From: Pseudolabrys sp.
GTDB taxonomy: Bacteria; Pseudomonadota; Alphaproteobacteria; Rhizobiales; Xanthobacteraceae
DNA length: 64,000 bases
Reading direction: 5' to 3'
Assembly (NCBI GenBank): GCA_030684935.1
Contig: JAUXXH010000023.1
Coordinates: 1-64,000 of the forward strand
Shown here: piece by piece, positions 60,532-64,000 of the stretch
Position numbering within the stretch: the first letter of the stretch is position 1
How the letters are laid out: every line of letters begins with the position of its first letter
Notes under the pieces: generated by a model
Seen by the model: the letters and a program-made list of their open reading frames with translations, nothing else
The model's database searches: none
What the model was told of the DNA's origin: nothing
Position numbers and translations under genes: made by a program

Positions 60532-62385
60532 TCAGCCCTTTTGCTCGAGCCGATTCGCCTTGTCGGGACTGTGCCACCAGGTGGCCGGAATGCCGCGGAA
60601 GTAGCGCGGTTTCTCGGCCGGACGGTCGAACACGTCCCAATAGGCGATCCAGTGCGACGCTTTGTTCCAGTGCGGTATCCAGTAGCGCCCGGAGCGGATG
60701 ACGCGGTCCAGCGCCTTGCAGGCGGTGACCAGTTCGGGCCGGGTCTGGGCGCCGATGATGATGTCGACCAAGGCGTCGACCGCCGGATCGGCGATGCCGG
60801 CCAGGTTCTGCGAGCCCCGCGTTGCCGCCGCCAGCGACGAGAAGTACCCGCGCAGCGAATCGCCCGGTGTCTCGGAAAAGCTGAACCGCGTCACCGTGAT
60901 GTCGAAATCGAAGCTGTCAACCCGCGACCGGTACTGCACCGGATCGACCACCCGCAGGTTGGCGTCGATGCCGAGCACGCCAAGGTTCCTGATGAAGGGC
61001 ATGTGATGCGGGGTAAAGGTCGGCTCGTCGATCAGAAACTCGATGGTGATCGGCGCGCCACTGGGCAACAGCCGCTTGCCGCCCTTGAGCGGAAACCCGG
61101 ACTCGCCGAGGAGTTGATTGGCGCGCCGCAGCCAGCGGCGGTCCTGCCCCGAGGCATCGGTGACCGGCGGCAGATAGGGCTCGTCGAACACCTCGGCCGG
61201 CAGCCGGTTGCGGAACGGCTCAAGCAGCGCCAGTTCGGCGGCGGATGGCTTGCCCTCGGCCATCATGGTCGAATTCTGGAATACCGAGTGGGTACGGTCA
61301 TAGGCGCCGTACATGATGTTCTTGTTGGTCCATTCGAAATCGAAGGCGTCAATCAGGGCCTCGCGCATTCGCGGGTCCTTGAACTTGTCGCGCCGCGTGT
61401 TGATGAACCAGCCTTGCGCACCGGACGGCGTCGCGTCCGGCAGGATCTCGCGCTTGACGCGGCCGTCCTTGAAGGCAGGGAAGTCGTAGCGCGTCGCCCA
61501 GACCCGCGACGTGAACTCCTCGCGGAACAGGTAATTGCGCGCCGTGAAGCCGACAAAGGCGACCTCGCGGTCGCGATAGTACTCGTAGCGCACGGTGTCG
61601 AAATTGTTCTGGCCGCGCGCCACGGGAAGATCGGCGCCCCACCAGTCCTTGACCCGTTCGTATTCGATGAAATGCCCGACATTGAGACGGCCGACCTTGT
61701 AAGGGCCGCTGCCGAGCGGAATATCGAGCGTCGACTGGTCGAACGGCTGCTTGGAATAATAGGCCTTCGAGAAGATCGGCAGCCCGGCGGCGAACAGCGG
61801 CACGTCGCGGCCGCGCTTCTCGGCAAAGCGGAACACCACCGTGCGGTCGTCGACCGCCTCGGCGCCGTTAAAGTCGCGCAGCAACTGGGTGATGATCGGG
61901 TGGCCATGCTCCTTCAGCGCCGCCGTCGAGAAAACCACATCATGTGCCGTCAGCGGCGTCCCGTCGTGGAACGTCGTGCCGTCGCGCAGCACGAAACGGT
62001 AAGTCAGGCCGTCGTCGGAAATCTGCACGCTGCGCGCGGCCTGGCCGTACATGGCATCCGGCTCGTCGCCCGACCGCACCATCAGCGCGGCGAAGGTGAG
62101 ATCCATGCCGAGAACGCCCTCGCCGCGCAGAATGTAGGAATTCAGCGAGTTGAAGGTGAGAAACGAGCCGTTGTAGCTGCGACTGGTGACGGTTTCCGAA
62201 TAGGCGCCGCCCTTCGGCGCCTTCGGATTGACGTAGTTGAAGTGCGGAAAATCCGCCGGGTATTTAAGGTCGCCAAAGGCCGACAGGCCGTGACGCTCGG
62301 GCGACTGCGCGAAAGCCGGCGCGCCCAGTTTGGCGGCGGCTACTGCACCCGCGGACAACAGCAGTGCGTGGCGGCGGGTAATCAC
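60532..62385 (-). CDS. yejA: Peptide-binding protein of the Yej transporter (family 5), second copy
   Basis: The 617-aa protein has a Tat-like signal peptide (ITRRHALLLSAGAVAAAKLG, with the RR pair) and a family 5 solute-binding domain (GLTYRFVLRDGTTFHDGTPL, about 125-144; then SGPYKVGRLNVG). The start is GTG at 62385, overlapping the stop of the upstream binding-protein gene (GTGA). The tandem arrangement gives two binding proteins for one permease set. It would bind oligopeptides or peptide-like compounds. Confidence 0.9.
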   Translation of the reverse strand: MITRRHALLLSAGAVAAAKLGAPAFAQSPERHGLSAFGDLKYPADFPHFNYVNPKAPKGGAYSETVTSRSYNGSFLTFNSLNSYILRGEGVLGMDLTFAALMVRSGDEPDAMYGQAARSVQISDDGLTYRFVLRDGTTFHDGTPLTAHDVVFSTAALKEHGHPIITQLLRDFNGAEAVDDRTVVFRFAEKRGRDVPLFAAGLPIFSKAYYSKQPFDQSTLDIPLGSGPYKVGRLNVGHFIEYERVKDWWGADLPVARGQNNFDTVRYEYYRDREVAFVGFTARNYLFREEFTSRVWATRYDFPAFKDGRVKREILPDATPSGAQGWFINTRRDKFKDPRMREALIDAFDFEWTNKNIMYGAYDRTHSVFQNSTMMAEGKPSAAELALLEPFRNRLPAEVFDEPYLPPVTDASGQDRRWLRRANQLLGESGFPLKGGKRLLPSGAPITIEFLIDEPTFTPHHMPFIRNLGVLGIDANLRVVDPVQYRSRVDSFDFDITVTRFSFSETPGDSLRGYFSSLAAATRGSQNLAGIADPAVDALVDIIIGAQTRPELVTACKALDRVIRSGRYWIPHWNKASHWIAYWDVFDRPAEKPRYFRGIPATWWHSPDKANRLEQKG

Positions 62386-64000
62386 GTCCGTGACCGCGCC
62401 TTGGCCGCCTTTTCCTCGTCCCACCACCAGACCGTCGGGAACGCCGCCGCACCGTATTTCGGCATGTTCGCCGGATGGCTGAAACGGTCCCACCGCGCGG
62501 TGCGCACGAATGGATAGCTCCATTGCGGCACCACATAGTGATTCCACAACAGCACCCGGTCGAGCGCGTGCGTCGCCGCGACCAGATCCTCCCGCGATGT
62601 CGCGAAAATGACTCGCTCGATCAGCTTGTCGATGGCCGGGTTCTTGATGCCGATCAGGTTGCGCGATCCCGGCTGGTCGGCCGCCTGCGAACCCCAGAAG
62701 CCGCGCTGCTCGTTGCCGGGCGACAGCGACTGTCCCCACGAGGCGACGATGACGTCGTAATCCCACTGCCGAAGCCGGTTGACGTATTGCGAGGTGTCGA
62801 CCGTACGCACGGTCATGGCAATGCCGAGACGGTCAAAGGTCGGCTTCATGAAAAGCACGACGCGCTCGAACGTCGGCTGGCCGAGCAGAAATTCGACCGA
62901 AAGCTGTTCACCGCTTTTGCTGTTGACCAGCCTGGTGTTCCTGATCTCGTACCCGGCATCGGCAAAAAGCTTCAGCGCCTCACGCAGGTTGTTGCGCAAC
63001 ACCTGCTGGTTGCCGCCTTGCGGATTTGTGTAGGCCGTCGTGAAAACCTCCGGCGGCACCTCATCCTTCACGGCTTGCAGTATTTCCAGCTCCTTGCCTT
63101 GCGGCAGGCCGCTTGAGGCCAGCTCGGTGCCGTAGAAGTAGCTGTCGATCCGCTTGTACTGGCCGAAGAACAACTGCTTGTTCACCTCATCGAAATCGAA
63201 GGCGAAATTGAAGGCGCGCCGCACGCGCGGATCCCTGAACTTGTCGCGCCGGGTGTTGAATGCGAAAGACTGCATGATGCCGAGATTGTGGACCTCGAAC
63301 TCCTCGCGCACGACCCGCTTTTCGCGCAGCGCCGGGAAGTCGTAAGCGGTCGCCCAATCCTTGGCGCTGTTCTCGCTGCGCCAGTCGACCTGATCGCCCT
63401 TGAAGGCCTCGAGCGCGACGGTCGAGTCGCGAAAATATTCGTAGCGGATGGTTTGAAAATTGTAGGTGCCGATGCGGACATTGAGGTCCTTGCCCCAGTA
63501 GTCGGCGACCTTCTCGTAAACGATGGTCCGGCCCGGCGCGAAATCCCTGATGCGGTAAGGGCCGGAACCGAGCGGCGGCTCCAGCGTGGTGGCGGTCACG
63601 TCGCGCTTGTTGCCGTTCCTGTCGGTGCCTTCCCACCAGTGCTTCGGCAGCACCGGCAACTGGCCGACAATCTGCGGCAATTCGCGATTGCCCGGCCCGT
63701 CGAAGGTGAAGGTGATATCGCGATCGCCGGTTTTCTCGACCTTCGTCACGTGCCGGTAGTAGGCGCCGTAGAACGGGCTGTTGGCCTTGAAGGTCTCGAA
63801 CGAAAAGATGACATCGTCGGCGGTCACCGGTTTGCCGTCGTGCCAGCGCGCATTGCCGCGCACGCGATAGGTGACCGACCCGAAATCCTCCGGGAAACTG
63901 ACCTGTTCAGCCAAAAGGCCGTACTCGGCCGAAACCTCGTCATAGGCCGTGGTCATCAGCGTTTCGGAAAACAGCTCGGTGCCTTGGGCGATGCTGCCTT
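62382..64000 (-). CDS. Peptide-binding protein (family 5), first copy, N-terminus beyond right edge
   Basis: The visible 539 codons encode the central and C-terminal part of a family 5 solute-binding protein: the frame continues off the right edge (GTELFSETLMTTAYDEVSAE). Family features are VTYRVRGNARWHDGKPVTAD, SGPYRIRDFAPGRTI and FRDPRVRRAFNFAFDF. It resembles the next YejA copy segment by segment (for example FSHPANMPKYGAAAFPTVWW near the end). Its stop overlaps the GTG of the second copy. Confidence 0.9.
   Translation of the reverse strand, partial: GSIAQGTELFSETLMTTAYDEVSAEYGLLAEQVSFPEDFGSVTYRVRGNARWHDGKPVTADDVIFSFETFKANSPFYGAYYRHVTKVEKTGDRDITFTFDGPGNRELPQIVGQLPVLPKHWWEGTDRNGNKRDVTATTLEPPLGSGPYRIRDFAPGRTIVYEKVADYWGKDLNVRIGTYNFQTIRYEYFRDSTVALEAFKGDQVDWRSENSAKDWATAYDFPALREKRVVREEFEVHNLGIMQSFAFNTRRDKFRDPRVRRAFNFAFDFDEVNKQLFFGQYKRIDSYFYGTELASSGLPQGKELEILQAVKDEVPPEVFTTAYTNPQGGNQQVLRNNLREALKLFADAGYEIRNTRLVNSKSGEQLSVEFLLGQPTFERVVLFMKPTFDRLGIAMTVRTVDTSQYVNRLRQWDYDVIVASWGQSLSPGNEQRGFWGSQAADQPGSRNLIGIKNPAIDKLIERVIFATSREDLVAATHALDRVLLWNHYVVPQWSYPFVRTARWDRFSHPANMPKYGAAAFPTVWWWDEEKAAKARSRT

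Overview
This 64 kb window is a GC-rich (by eye about 65%) chromosomal stretch of an alphaproteobacterium, most likely from Hyphomicrobiales near Bradyrhizobiaceae/Xanthobacteraceae. The grounds are the order of housekeeping blocks (rpmH-rnpA-yidC-engB-argB; dapD/dapE next to truA-fmt-def; SRP RNA-dnaX-ybaB-recR), a complete Tad/Cpa pilus locus, DUF1036, DUF6165 and DUF1176 proteins, and dispersed intergenic palindromes of the kind common in that group. No rRNA, tRNA, phage, CRISPR or autonomous insertion sequence was seen.

Layout. 1-2073: fluoroacetate-dehalogenase-like hydrolase (cut by the left edge), periplasmic binding protein, small His-rich exported protein with a strong terminator. 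2350-6098: ECF sigma factor, membrane anti-sigma factor, secreted subtilisin-like protease and a PDR-type oxidoreductase, three of the four joined by 4-nt overlaps. 6099-10235: cytochrome c, orphan histidine kinase, Lpd-like flavoprotein, TVP38-type membrane protein. 10338-17700: rpmH-rnpA-yidC-engB-DUF423-argB, a ParE/RelE-type toxin-antitoxin (TA) pair, DUF1036, HAD nucleotidase, DoxX. 17704-24686: hupE, dapD-DUF805-dapE, and convergent truA, GNAT, fmt, FitAB-type TA, def. 24812-31786: rmuC, AmpG-like MFS, two small exported proteins, recR, ybaB, dnaX and the SRP RNA. 31921-36327: DUF6165, GT9 glycosyltransferase, a 416-bp mini mobile element, HIT protein, NudC, PfkB kinase. 36348-39420: thiosulfate/sulfane-sulfur cluster (51-aa Cys peptide, YeeE/YedE, double rhodanese, divergent Lrp/AsnC regulator). 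39438-52344: Tad pilus locus (TadE/G-like x2, CpaC-N-like, Flp, CpaA-F, TadB-D) with a fatty-acid-hydroxylase-type enzyme inside. 52450-55539: M17 aminopeptidase, NlpC/P60 hydrolase, BKACE enzyme. 55687-64000: Yej peptide ABC importer (two tandem binding proteins, YejB, YejE, YejF) interrupted by a PIN-type TA pair.

How genes work together. The sigma/anti-sigma/protease unit looks like a cell-envelope signalling system: the periplasmic tail of the anti-sigma factor and the propeptide-like region of the protease appear to share a fold and an LYRxR motif. The sulfur cluster pairs an importer with a sulfurtransferase under a local regulator. The Tad genes make and export Flp pilin, and four near-CtrA boxes flank them. 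NlpC/P60, AmpG and Yej handle peptidoglycan or peptide fragments.

Most notable: (i) a 416-bp element with 19-bp imperfect inverted repeats and a perfect 8-bp target duplication carrying one intact GDCCVxC gene; (ii) the possible propeptide mimicry in the anti-sigma factor; (iii) two TA pairs sitting co-directionally inside housekeeping operons. Most of the remaining content is conserved core genome.
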